From: Archegozetes longisetosus
Taxonomy: Eukaryota > Arthropoda > Arachnida > Sarcoptiformes > Trhypochthoniidae
Assembly (NCBI GenBank): GCA_018873245.2
Contig: JAEMBT020000008.1
Coordinates: forward strand, 7,842,238-7,906,237
Direction of reading: 5' to 3'
DNA: 64,000 nt
The notes under the pieces were generated by a model. The model searched no databases, was not told the origin of the DNA, and saw only the letters and a list, made by a program, of their open reading frames with translations. Positions within the stretch are counted from its first letter, which is position 1. Each line of letters begins with the position of its first letter. Shown in pieces: positions 1 to 12,737 of the stretch. The position numbers were made by a program, and so were the translations under genes.

Positions 1-3000
1 AGGAAAATAATAACAGGTTCTTATAATAAAAGTTTAGTCAAAATCTCTCAACAATTATACATCATTGGACTCGCTTTAATCATACGAATCGATTGAGGTC
101 ATACTTATGATAACCCAAGACCAACTCGAAAATACAACCCTTCGGTCTAATATAACAAATTCGATTTTAACTTTATCTGTCTGATATAATAAAACAAACA
201 ATAGTTAAATAGAGCATTTGTGGCCTTAAGGTCATTCTCATTGTTAATCCTCAGTCAATTCATTCAATATTCTTACCTTTGGATATATTGATAAATTTCA
301 GATTCTCTACTAATACTATATCATTTAGCTAGATGACTTCAAAAGTGACTTTAAGATAAAAAATTTTCTATTCTATTTTTCCATTCTTAAAATAGAATTC
401 AAATAGAAATTCAGTATTAAATTCAGGTTTTCGAATAGACCTCACATGACCTCAATCAACATGTACTGTCAACATAAGCTCAAGGATGCGTAATATATGT
501 GTCAACGATGGAAAAACATACTTGCTCAAGTTTTAATATTTCAACCAAGATATTGGGTTGAAACCAAGAAGATTTAATGGGTGAAAATCTTTTATTGAAA
601 TTTTTTAGGTAGTTGATAACAATAGAAATTTCTTTTAATAATAGTTTAATAGTAAAATTTGTATCAAGATTAAATGTCTGATTTTCCAAAATGAACACTA
701 CTTTGTAAAGTTCTTCATTAATAAAAAAATGAATTAAAGCTAATACTTCAATTTATAACGTTTACTAATCACTGAATGTGGTTATCGAGTTCTTAAGATT
801 CATCTCCCAATATTGCTTAATTGTAAAGCATTACAAGCTAATGATCAGTTATTAATGTTTAACGAATGAATAATTGAATTCTGATATGAACTTTTTGAGG
901 TATGCATTGACTAAAAACTGAAGCAACAATGGAATTGTTAATTTTTAAGGCAGTTGTCAAATTTTGTTTTTTTCGACTAAGCTGATTAACTGGTAAACTT
1001 TCAGGACAATGTCATCAAGTCTTTCCTAGATTTAAATAAACTATTAATCTATGAAAAATCTACCACGAAACACTTCATATAGGCGTCATTTGCAAAATAT
1101 TACTCTTTCAAGAGTTTAAGTATATTCTTATCAACAAATAAGTGCTTTTCTCGTTGTTTTTCATCGTTTAAAGTACCTGCATTACACAATTATTTGGCTC
1201 GTGGGTAAAATTACAATTTAGTGTACTATAAATATCAGAATAACATTTTCAAAACAGTTGTAAGCTTGTAGATAGTTTTCAGCCTTATGAGAAGTTAGTC
1301 AAAGTGAACATTAATTTGCTCTTAATTTTAATATTAATAACATGCTGTGCAGAAGTTTAATTAGTTGAAAGCAATAAAACTTTTATTAAAGACATACTCA
1401 AGGACTGATTTGTCTGAATTTAGATTATTTAGGTATTTCTATTCTACATTCCCACCTAAATCTCGATTGTAGCACTGAACTGATTGTGCCTTGGATCGAC
1501 AGCAATAAAAGCCAACACTACAATTGAGACACAGGTTTAGTACATCTTATCTATTTTTCAGAATTCAAAGTCAAAACTGATTTGAACGTCTATCGGTTTA
1601 ATTCTAAGTTCCCACGATACAACAAAAACTGAATGAAAAATTGATATCAATATCAAACTAATAATCAATGAATTTATTAAAATTGGGTTCATTTTAACTT
1701 GTTTTGATACCTAACTAAATTCAAAATAAATGTTAATCTGAATATTAATTTAAAATAAAATAAATTTTTATTCACTTTGAAATTCGATAGATAAACATCA
1801 GCCATATCGATATTTACATCTGTTGATAACTTAATTGTCATAGAGTTGCGATTAGTATCAAATTAATGTAAGCTATGAATTTCTGTTAAAATATAACTTA
1901 AGATTTGTGCTTGCGTTTTAAAAAAATATTGAGTAGATAATTTGAAAAATATAAGTTGGAGATAAATCGAATAGCGCACATGTATTACATGCGCTAAACT
2001 CTCATAAAGCTTGCTCTCCATTGGAGGTAGACAATAGGATTCTGTCGACGGGACATACCATCCCATTCTGGGAGATGACATAGTGCGGGATTAAAAATTT
2101 AGACAAGGGATGGAAAGGGAAGGGAGACGATTTTGAAGAACCCAGTGGAGATAAAGTCCAGGGGATGGTGCAAAACTTTATGTTCGACGTCTCAAAAGTA
2201 CAATTGAAGCATTTACTGCCTTCAGTACGCTTCTGGAAAATTTTGGTAAAAAAGAGTTTGAGTCTTATTGAATAATTCAACAGAAAAATCATTACTCGTT
2301 ATATTTATAAGATTAGAGGATCTTATCTAATTTTTTATGAACTCTAGTGTTTTTGACGATAAAACTCTTTGTAGTAAACAAACCTATGATTGGCATCGAT
2401 TAGTCAGCATTTTGGTAAAATTTATACATTTTTATAAGTCCTTTCGTTATTTTAATAGCTCAAAAGAGTACAGTAAACAGTAACGTTTCAATTATTTTTC
2501 TCCGAGGAAATACAAAGTAGAATACAATTGATAAACATGTAGAACTAAATATAGCTATAATGTAAACACGTGTCTATAATGTAATGTCTGAATCTGGAAT
2601 TATTGATGAAAATGATAATAATGATAATCAAAATATTAATTCTAGTGCATTTAAAAGACTTAAACAGGCTGGTTTCTAAAGGAACGAGATAGAATGGGTC
2701 GGTGCAATAGTTAGATTCTATGGAATGGAGTAGAATGGGATAGAATTTTCTTTTATCTGTACAGCTCTATTGGGGAGTATAGCTCTTGAGTTGACTTCAT
2801 ATCATGAAAATTTCTAACTTTTATATCGATTAGCAATCATCTAGTGAGTAAAGTTTTCTGTATTTTTAGACTTTGGTAGCGAGAAATTCCTGTATGGGAT
2901 ACGACCATACATAGCATTCTCTTAACCTCTAACGAGTATTTTTATTAATCTTATCAAAAACCAGAGTTCAAATTCCAATAGTTGTAAGCCATTTATATTG

Positions 3001-3091
3001 ATTAAAGAGTATAATTTCACAAATGATAGTGAAATATAGTCGAATTAAGTGAAAAATATTTGTCATTTGAAATTCAATAACTTTATATAAA
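1..3091. other. No gene recognised
   Basis: AT-rich sequence with frequent stops in all frames. A slightly GC-richer patch at about 1990-2240 has an open minus-strand frame but no recognisable domain. A short open stretch at about 2586-2680 starts with ATG and encodes an Asp/Asn-rich 30-residue peptide; it could be a transposase fragment, but nothing supports it as a gene. Confidence 0.5.
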
Positions 3092-6000
3092 ATGCCTTCA
3101 CTTTTCAAATGTTTAATTGAGACTAAAAAATTTAAATACAGTGTCATTATAAATAGTAATGAAAATCCAATCACTTTTAATCAAGTCTATAATGAATTCA
3201 AGAAAATTCCAGGAAACGAAGACATTTCGTGTGAGACTCACAAATTTGAGGTATTTTTCAGTCACCTAAAAGATAAAAACCTTATACATAAACACCACTT
3301 AAGCAATATGTTTATGAATTAAGTGACAATTTTCATACTGACAAAACTCGCTTGAACTCAAGTGATAACTTTAGGGTTACTTTTCCTGTGGGAAGTCCAT
3401 AAGCAGTAACCCGAAGTTACACCTCAAGTGATTAAAGTAGTCCTTAATCAATTCATGATTTCGTTAAAGCTTAAGTTGTTTGTAAATAAGTCTGAAAGAC
3501 TTTAAATTGAAATATAAAGTTTTTCTAGTTATTTGACCACGATTTTAAAGAATATATACTCATAATCAGTGGTAAACATATAATTGAAAATTTGTCCCGA
3601 ATTCGTGTCTCAATGATGGACAACTTGAATAAAGCTAATGAATGCGAAGAATTTTATTTAGATAAAAGTCCTTTACCGTATATGATACAGGATGAAGGGC
3701 TCGAAAATAATTGCTCTAATCATTCGATTGATTCAAAAGGCCTTTCAATAAAAAAAAGTTTCGATGACGAGCATGATCTGACAGAACTTATGCTGAAAAC
3801 TTCAAATCTTGGTTGTAATAAAAATCACGAAACAGTCGGGGATACGCTTAACATTATTAAAGATTCAGTAGATGATGAAATACCGATCGAAACGCAAAAT
3901 AATATTAGATTTAAATCGAAGGAAAAAGAAAATCCGAAATATTCTCCAGTTGTTATAGGATCGAATGATTTCGATAAGAAATTTATTACTAGTAGTAATA
4001 TGGAACAAAGTAAATATGATTCTGAAGCAAACAGATGGATTTCAAAATCATTAATAGATTTTAGGTTAATAGAAGCGGTGAAACAAAATTTTGTACTTTA
4101 TAGGAAAGAGCCGTCGAAGGTTTTGTGGCTGAAAGTTTCTGATACTATGCATGAGTTGAACTGTCCGTTAAAGTATAGTTCACCAGAATTTTGTCAGAAA
4201 CGAATCTACGAATTGGTCGAAAAGTTTACAGAAATCATTAAAGCCAAAAGTTTTAGTGTAGTATTCTCTCAATATTTGGTATTCGAAAAACTTTCTTTTC
4301 TTCCATTGAAAAATTTAATTACAAGGAATGTTTACAATAAGTTGAAAAAGCTCAAACTGAAAGACGAAACTAAGATCAAGACTGAGAAGAAATCAGAGAC
4401 TAAGAAGAAATCGAAAACTAAGAAATCAATTAAACTTGAAAAAAAAGATTTTGTTGTAATTATAGAAGTATTAGACAAGCATTTGTCAGATATTGAAACT
4501 GATAAAATAATTAATTCCGAGAAGAAAATTAAATGGATACTTTTATTAATGAAGATTGAAGAAAGTGGCTACGATGGCATGACAGCGAAGAAGTGTAGGA
4601 AAACATTCAACAAATATTACAATTATTACGTAGAGGTATGTTTGAATAATTAAGTATTTGACGGAGACGTCCAATATATAATCTAGCTATAGCCGAATAA
4701 AAAGCTAACGTCTTCCAAGGTAGATATCATGCCTGAACTTGATTCATGTATAGGACTTTCGAGCTATTTCTCGGTAGAAAATCTCTTAGACTAGTCGGCT
4801 ATAAAGCAGAAAGACTACAGAAGTATGACTAGGCCTGTTTGATTTGTTCCATTAGTTAAAGATATTAAAATGGGACTAAAGTATATTTCTCAGGAATTTT
4901 CCGGAAAACTCTGAGAAATATGATTAATCAAATACATCAATTTTCGATTTGAAATTGTTCATAAATTTTAAATTTAAGTAAAATTTTTAAAAATAATACC
5001 TTTACCCAAAAAAATACAGACTGTTCTAACAACGAGTGAAGTGAGACTTTCATATTCCTCAGTCTATAGTGAAATTTTTTTCTCCAATCTATTTATACGG
5101 TTACCAGATCTCAAGGATTCTCCTTGAGTTTCAAGGAAAGAGATACTGTCTCAAGTCTCAAGTAAGGATTCAGTGAAATACGAGAATCTCAAGGAATAGA
5201 AATTTCAAAAGTCAAATAAATGTTATTTCTAATTTTTTCCCTAAATTGTTGAATTTAATTTTTAAATGACTAATTTGTTTAAAAGTGAATTATGTCCTTT
5301 TCTCTCCTATGTTCCTCTCATTTAAATTCATAGATTCTTATAGACATAAGGTCTGGTTTCATGCTTTGTTAAAGCAAATGACGAAATATTGTCTTTTAAA
5401 TTAAAATCAAAACCATATGCTTTCTTTCAATCTGTAAATATGTAAATCTTAAGTCATTTGTAAAATAAAAATATTCAAATTTCTAATAATAAGTAGTGTA
5501 TTTTAGTTCTCAAATTTCATATTATAGCTGTTCATGACTCACACAATCAATATTTTCAAATCATATTACAAAATCCTGTCAAAAAGTTTGTATTCTCATA
5601 AATATAGTAATAAAATCACTTTGAATTTTTAAAAAATTTGCTTTGGTCCCCCCTTTGATTTTTTTCTCAAGGATTGAGAGAGACCTGATCTGGTAACCGT
5701 ATCTATTTATAATTAAAACTCATGAGATATAAATTATTCAGTATTAAAAATGATAGAATTTTGATCGGTCACTATACATATAATTAGTAAAACCTGGATA
5801 TTTTTAAAAGATAATATATATTACTCTATTACTAAAGAGAATAAACTTTTGTTCAGTAAACCATTAAGATTTTATTTTCATATATGATAAAAAAATAATT
5901 TAAAAACTTGATTATAAGTTTTCAAGCAAAGCAAGGATAAATAGCGAAGAATATCGGCCTGGAATCTTGAGCTTCAAGCTCGAGCTATTCTTATTTTGAA

Positions 6001-7815
6001 TAGTTTTCAAAAATAATTCAAGATTATCTTATTTTCCAATATTAAGAGATTTAAGCAGTGAATAGAAACATTATTATTTTTGAGGCCTAAAACATCGCTA
6101 ATGTTTTCTTTAAATAAATAGTTATTGCATTAAATCATAGTTTAATGTGAAATTTTTTGAAAATAATTCAGGGATGCATCTCTTCATCGAATTCTATAGG
6201 TGTAATTTAATACGTATTTTCCGAACATATGAGAAGCAGTTCAATATTGATTACTATTTTACATTTAATACTATTAATATTTTTGCATTATTAAATAAAT
6301 CAGCTTGAAATGAACTGAGCTTGAAGCTCGAACTTATAAGCTCTAAGACAGCTAAAATTGAGCTTCTAGTATAGCTAGCTCTTAACTAATAATGAAATTA
6401 TCAGAATAAAGCATTTTTCAAATTAATAAACTATTCCTTATAAATAAACTATAGCTAAATGTGATAAGAAATTTGATAAAACACTAAATTAAGCAAACTT
6501 ATGAATCAGTCATGTTATATATGGCTCATTAAAATCTTGTATTATATCAAGTCTTGAAAAGTAATTTTTACAGTTTTGAGTAAAACCTGCAAATTTTCTT
6601 GTTGGAATTATCTAATTTTTAAAATAGTTATTGATCTACAGATAATTCATCAAAATCACTTTTTTCAATACAATAATCTAAAAGGAGAAAGTTTGAATTT
6701 CAAGTTTTAATTTAGTTTCAAAAACTTTGGGATATTTTATAGAACAGTAATTTGTAAATCATTAATTATCTAGAGTTTTCATATAAATAACGTTATATTC
6801 TACAGTTTCTTAGAAGTTCAACTAATAATTGTGATCAATATCAACTGGTTGATTTGTTCAAACAAGCATATCCAAAATTAAAGAGATTTTTCGAGATTAA
6901 AACTTCTAAAAATGTTGCTAAACCAACAAAACCAAACGTTTCGAAATCTAAAAGGAAATTTCAGGCGCACGTTTTGCGAGAAAACATTGGCTATTCTATT
7001 CACCAAATAGAAAATCAATTAATTATAACCGAAGATATAGACTTAAACAATCTTAATCTTTCTGAAGATCAAATAGATTTCTATGAAATTTTGATACAAT
7101 TAATTACTTGCTTATCAGAAAATATTGATATTTCATCAGATAGAATATGGATTGAACTCTCAGGAAAAATTTTGTTGATTCGAAATCAAAAATTTGAATC
7201 AAATTTTTTGAAGAACATATTTTTATCGCTTTTGTCAACTTATGAAAAGGTCAATTTAGATCACTCAATGCATGAGTTTCTGTTCAAGAATATTGTGAAT
7301 TTTTTTAGGTACTGGAATACACATCTGATTTTACGAGTGCTTGCATTGTTTTTCCGATATTCGAATCAATTTATGACATGAATTTAGAGAAATTCTACTC
7401 AGATACTTATAAAGTTAAGAAATTGGAAGAAAAGATGAGTTCAACTAAAGCAGGAGCTGTCACAACATTAGGACGAAACGGAATAGATACTGAAGAAGGA
7501 TTCATAAATATCCCTATCATGAGTCGTGAAGATATTCATCGATTCAATATAATGACTATTATTATGAGAGAAAATAGTAGACTATTTAACGAAAATAAAT
7601 TAAAGCAAAATAAATGGGAAGAAATCTCGAGAAAAATGACTGAAATCGGATTTTCTGATTCAACTCCGCTGAAATGTCGACAAGAGTTTGAAATTTCGGT
7701 CTCAATTTATAATAATGTTGAGTATATAAGAAAATATAAAGTGAGAAAAAGTGAAAATGAGACTGTAGTGATATATATATTGGAAGCAATAGCTTTAGCA
7801 GTATTTAATTTATAG
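3092..7815 (+). CDS. Multi-repeat Myb/SANT-like protein, four exons
   Basis: Proposed exons are 3092-3250, 3529-4635, 6806-7249 and 7309-7815, giving about 738 residues. Every junction is phase 0 with good sites: GAG|GTATTT, GAG|GTATGT and AAG|GTCAAT as donors; TTTTTCTAG, TTCTACAG and TTTTTTTAG as acceptors. The product has about five repeats of a helical unit: an aromatic/hydrophobic helix, a W..[IV]...M-type helix (LWLKVSDTM in exon 2, KWEEISRKM in exon 4), then a C-R/K-containing helix (KKCRKTF, LKCRQEF). This resembles Myb/SANT-like (trihelix, MADF-type) DNA-binding folds. The three introns fall just after the third helix of successive repeats, suggesting growth by exon duplication. A basic Lys/Glu/Thr tract lies between repeats 2 and 3. 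Function is unknown; DNA binding in the nucleus is inferred. The exon 1 link is less certain than the others; without it the gene could start at the ATG at 3613. Confidence 0.55.
5097..5700. mobile_element. MITE with 10-bp target duplication, inside intron
   Basis: Terminal inverted repeats start ACGGTTACCAGATC at the left end and finish GATCTGGTAACCGT at the right. The exact 10-bp direct repeat ATCTATTTAT flanks both ends (5087-5096 and 5701-5710). No coding capacity is seen. A 9- to 10-bp duplication is typical of Mutator-like elements, so a MULE-derived MITE is inferred. It lies in the large intron of the Myb-like gene. Confidence 0.8.
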
Positions 7816-7934
7816 TATATTTAGAACATGATCTAAGCTTTGATTTGAAAATAATATCTTGGAACAAGTCTACAATTGTACATACCAACCTCATGCTTAG
7901 GGGTAGAGGTTTAGGGGTATAAATGAATATTTTC

Positions 7935-8350
7935 ACAGCTATGTTACTAACGAGTTTCTGTTCTGTTCACTTATTTAAAAAACAGTTACCATTAGCTTCA
8001 ACACATTTCTCTTATCTTATAATTAAGTCATCAAATGCTTTATTACATCCAATTTTTGAAACTTTTTGTTTTATTTATAACTTTATTGATTACGTGTTGT
8101 CTTGTTTTGAATATTCTTTCCTAGCTTTTCTTAAGCTTACCGAACAAATCAAAGTTACGAATAAACAAATCAGGAGATTATGACGAATGCTTCAGCTTAG
8201 TGACTTTTAAACTTTTCAATGTTTCATCAACTAATTTATTGCAATGGGACCTTGCATTATCCATTAAAACTGTACTCTACCTATGCCATAATGTGTTAAA
8301 CAACTGCTTTGTGAGCTCAATTTAGTCATCATTTTAATGTAATATCCATG
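7935..8350 (-). mobile_element. Mariner-type transposase relic
   Basis: The minus strand encodes degraded mariner transposase. Near 8205-8275 it reads LMDNARSHCNKLVDETLK (second catalytic Asp), followed by HSS-stop-SPDLF and DLFGKLKKS, matching the HPPYSPDL...LFGSLKKS region of the family. Near 7985-8040 it reads AFDDLIIR-stop-EKCVEANGNCF, matching the conserved C-terminal RWEKCVEANGDYF block. Stops and frameshifts show the copy is dead. The open plus-strand frame here is a shadow. Confidence 0.75.
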
Positions 8351-9088
8351 TTTTAACGGAGAAGGCATGCTATTTTGCAACTTCAGAGAAATCAGTATTA
8401 ATCAGAGATGAATCTGATATAAAATTGCAGTCTCATTTTCACTTTTATACGCTTTTTATACTAACTTCTGATCTATTGAATAACTTTTTATAGGTGCTAT
8501 ACTTTGCACAGAGCTATGAGAATGCACACGCTTTATTCCCTTTATTCAAATTAATTCACTCGATGGATTTGTGGCCGTTTGTAAATAATGAGACTTATGT
8601 CAAAACATTGAATTCGAGATCGAGATTAATAAGACTATAAATCGATTCGTCAAAAAGTCTTATACTTTAAGAAAATCTCAGATAGCTCATAACAAATTTT
8701 ATCTAATTAACTATAAATCGTCTTTAATTATATTTATAATTCCAAAATTCTAAAATTAATCCTATAATTGTAATCAAATTATTAATTAAAAACAAAACAA
8801 ACCCTTTACTTATGAACTATTTTAACCTAAACTTATGATATCAAGTTAGTCAATAAATTCTAGGCCTAACACCTTTCTGATATATTTGAATGCTGATTTT
8901 TATATCAATAATATGCTTTAAAAAGGGAGTGCCACAATTCTTCCACACTTTCCAAGTGCCCACTTCCTATTGCTCCACCCATCCGATATATATATCATTG
9001 ACTTCGGCTCAATGAGCTGAGAAGATTAATGCCACACTTGACCCTCTGAACAAAATATTCAACTTTGGTTCAGTGCCTTGTAATGGAA
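8351..9088. other. No gene recognised
   Basis: The 5' part of the mariner relic probably extends into about 8350-8460. The rest is AT-rich with no supportable coding signal. Confidence 0.4.
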
Positions 9089-9232
9089 AACCCGAATTTC
9101 TCGAGTCGTAACCCAAACAGAGCTGGTATGAACGAAGCAAAAATAGGTTAGGTCGCTTCGTGACCTAATCTATTACATCTTAGTTCATACCAGGCCCGTT
9201 TGGGTTACGACGTATTAAAGTCGGGTTTAACT
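9089..9232. repeat. Hairpin element of about 144 bp
   Basis: The two ends are mutual reverse complements: AAACCCGA...GTCGTAACCCAAAC at the left and GTTTGGGTTACGAC...TCGGGTTT at the right. Inner matching blocks (GGTATGAAC with GTTCATACC, TAGGTTAGGTC with GACCTAATCTA) surround a very short loop. It is GC-richer than the surroundings. A small foldback MITE is likely; no tRNA features are seen. Confidence 0.7.
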
Positions 9233-9674
9233 ATTTTTGAGAGGGTTAGGTTTGGATGGAATTCGTGAGGACAGAATCAACAGGAACAGCATTGTGAGGT
9301 CAAATGTCACGTGTGTAAAAATGTGCGTGGATTAATTGTGGTAAACAGACATTATAGATATATGGTACAGAGTTACATACTATTTACGTGATTAGACTTC
9401 ACCAACTAAGTAAATTTTCTGAATCCTAATTATTAGCGTTATAAGAGTTAGTCCATTTTATCTCTATTTCCTAACTGCATAAATTTACGTCATACTAAAA
9501 GCAAATTACTTAATATAATCTTTGCAATAGTGATTTAGAGTAATACAAGTAATTAAAATTCCATATGAAGTTTATATAATGCAATACACTATAAAATGAA
9601 ATATTACTCTTTTTCCGAAGATATAAAGAATTCTTATGTTACATTAAGTGGAGTGATTGAAATCTCTTTTTAAA

Positions 9675-10966
9675 ATGGAAAAAAATTTACTTATTATATC
9701 AACTTTTATATTTTTCATTAAGTTTGGTAATTATTACATATTATGCAATACTTATCTATAATTTAATTAGTCTGAAAAAGTTTAACATTACTTTGTTAGT
9801 TAATTACTCTTTTAGTCGTCCTGATGATTGGGTTGCATTTGATGATAAAAAAATGCTTTAAATATGTTTATAGAGTAGTGACCCATGATGAAGCTGAACA
9901 GATTTGCTATAATCAAGCTAAAGGCAGTCCAACGTTAAATTTTCTTCCGACTTTAGTGTCAATCAAATCTCAAGAAGAGCAATAATGTTTAGAAAGATAT
10001 TTATTTGAACAGAATGGTGCTTTGGACAGCGTTTGGATTAATGCTAAAAGAAAAGCAGATGATGAAGCTAAATTTGAATGGAGTGATGGATCAGAATTAG
10101 AGTATAATAATTGGGCCGAGGGATATCCTACCAACAATACAAATAGGAAATGTATTCAAACCCAGTCTGAATATAGTTTCAAAAATCTTACAAATTCGTT
10201 TACAAATAATAACGGCAAATGGATGGATGTATCATGTGAAAAAAGTAATTTAGTTTTATGTAAAAAGTTACAAACTTTGTCATTTCCAGAATTACAATAA
10301 GCCTTTCTGGAGACAAAATAAGAGCTTAAAAGCTCTCTTGAAGACGTTACAAAACAGTTGAACAATACCGCAAATTAGCTAAATGATAGAAGAAATTAGA
10401 GGATACTTTCAATCAACTAAGTAGTACCAAAAACGACTTTACCGCCACCAAAAGCGACCTGAACTCTACTAAAAAGAGTTGGACGATGCCAAAAATAAGT
10501 TAGCAAACTTACAAAATAACCCAGGTATTACTAAAACTAAACAACGCATACTTTATGCGTTTACTAATGCATCCCTTTTATAGTCCCAATTGGTTTCATT
10601 TATGTTCAGCTGCCAGATCATCCAGAGCCAAAAGCCTTATGGCCAAACGTGGCGTGGGAAAATATTAGTAAAGAACTCGCTGTACTTTTCTTCCGTGTCG
10701 AAGGGGGAGGTTCAGCGGCATTCGGGTCAAAACAAGAGGGAAATTCTCCTAGGTTAACTGAAATCCAAAATTCGTATACAGTTCCATGGTCACATCACAT
10801 TACAATTTCTGCAAATAATACATGGAGTACACTATTGTGGACTGGTAGTGATCTCTCCTGTATAACGGGGAATCCTGATTGTTATTGGGGAACAAGATTT
10901 AAAGTATCAGCCGGAGAAGTGCGACCCCAAAATAAGGCGGTGCGTATCTGGAAACGAACTAATTAA
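9675..10966 (+). pseudogene. C-type lectin / coiled coil / collar-like protein, broken
   Basis: A signal-peptide-like exon starts at 9675 (MEKNLLIISTFIFFIKF). A C-type lectin domain follows from 9816: RPDDWVAFDD, EAEQICYNQAKG, WSDGSELEYNNW, and GKWMDVSCEKSNLVLCKK at its end. A coiled coil of about 11-residue units (LSSTKNDFTATKSDLNSTKK) runs to 10524. A 59-bp intron (10525-10583) leads to a last exon, 10584-10966, with PIGFIYVQLPDHPEP, FFRVEGGGSAAFG and a terminal RIWKRTN. That domain resembles tail-collar-like modules found in some invertebrate secreted proteins (inferred). Damage: one extra base near 9848, a TAA inside the lectin domain near 9983, and several stops and shifts in the coiled coil. 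The last exon is intact. Likely formerly a secreted carbohydrate-binding protein. Confidence 0.7.
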
Positions 10967-12737
10967 TGAAAAGTTTTTAAGTCGCTAAACAACTTTATAA
11001 TATAAATGGAAGTAGAAATAATTTCTTGATGCATATACTAATAACAAGATAAACTATTAAACTGTAGTTGTAATAAAAACTACTAAATATATAGTTTTAT
11101 TGTTGCTATATCGCTTCTAGCTTTGGGATTTGTCTCCTCATTCTTTAAAAATAAGCAGGTTATTTCTTGTATCATCATAAGACAATTATATTCTACTTTA
11201 GATTCACTCAAATATTCCTCATCAACTTTATCGAATTTCCGCTTTGTGCTTCGTTTTCAGCTTCTAAGTCAAATATATCATGACTAGGGCTTCAAAATTG
11301 CGTGATAGATTTTACTCTATTTTGGTGAGTGATTAAGTGATAAAAAATCAAAATTCAGTGATAATTTTAGCGATGTTTAGAGCAATATGTACCTCACTTT
11401 TAAGCTAAAGACAAACTGAGATTGAATTCTTTCAAATTAAGTACATCAAAACCTTTAAAAATTATCAATCATCACAAAATTGGTTCAGGAGAGAGTTTAA
11501 ATGAATGATATTACACTTTTCTAGTAATATGTGTAATTTATTAATTGATATTTGGAATTTTATTGAATATATAATCGCAGCACATCGGAAGATTCTTTTC
11601 ACGAGTTTCAGTCGCTAAACAAAAGATTACTAATTAATATACGTTTTTCAACACGTTTGGAGTCCAATCTATTGCACTTAGAGGTTATAGTATACCAGCC
11701 TTAGAAGAGATTCTTTTCGAAGGAACAGATTTACGCATAATAGAAAAACATTTTTGCACTGGCTTACAAAGATCAGGGTAAATAACTTAGAATTAGATCG
11801 GATAGTTTGAGCATATGGTTTTTATATATTTTTAATCAGACTATCGATAGCCTCGAATTATTCGATAGTATCAAATGTCAGACTACTATCGCGAATCACT
11901 ATTCCTTAGTTAACAAGGATGAAGTAAACAGTAAAATAAAGAGTAATTGAGCTAATTTTAATGATAAGTTTAATGATATTAAGAGGTCAACTGTATCTAA
12001 AAGTATATATAGCATAGACAGCTAATAGAACTCGGTGAGATTGTTGTTGATAGAAAATGCGATCAGGTCACTTGCCTGATACCGTTTGCATAACAATAGA
12101 AATTTTTAATCTGGAAAAGACGACGCCAGAATTGGCCTAACGTGTTGCAAGTCAAAAAGGTGTTGTTCGATTTCCATTTAACAAGAAGAGCTTGAAGGCA
12201 GGAATTGAAAAAACGCCCTTTTTATTCAAAGAAAAAAAATTAAAAATCCAAAGGTATATTCCTGAATCTTAAAAACACGTAACAAGAGATCCGTCCTGAG
12301 AATTATATTGTGTGTCAGTTTAAGTACTAAAAGCATGTATTTAAATATCTGTTAACTTATCTGTTGACACCCGCTCGAAACCTAAAGTTTGAGTTGACTT
12401 TTTAAAAATCTTCAACTGAGTCAATTCAAAAGTACAGAATACATCAAATAAACGATAAGAATCAAATGGCTAAAATTTTTTGAAATATTATATAAATAAT
12501 GTAGTTAACATATATCACTTATAATTTATCATTTATTGAATGCCTATAGCTCAAGTACCAAAAATATAAATAGTTAATTTGTATTAAAGAAATGCATCTG
12601 TTTTATTAAAAAAAAAGATTAAATCAGATACTCAGATGTGATTTCTCATGAAATTCAATGAAAAGGATTTCAAAGATATGATAGACAAAAATATATATAC
12701 TGAAGATATTTTTAGCTAATAACACAAACTGATAACT
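10967..12737. other. No gene recognised
   Basis: AT-rich and stop-dense. A slightly GC-richer stretch at about 12040-12200 has a short open plus-strand frame but no identifiable domain or splice context. Confidence 0.45.

Noticed and set aside
5968-6330. Two GAGCTTCAAGCTC-type palindromic motifs
   Set aside because: Each motif is self-palindromic, so the apparent inverted pairing is not informative.
7923-8183. 86-codon plus-strand frame that looks like a membrane protein
   Set aside because: It is antisense to recognisable mariner transposase C-terminal sequence, so the frame is a shadow.
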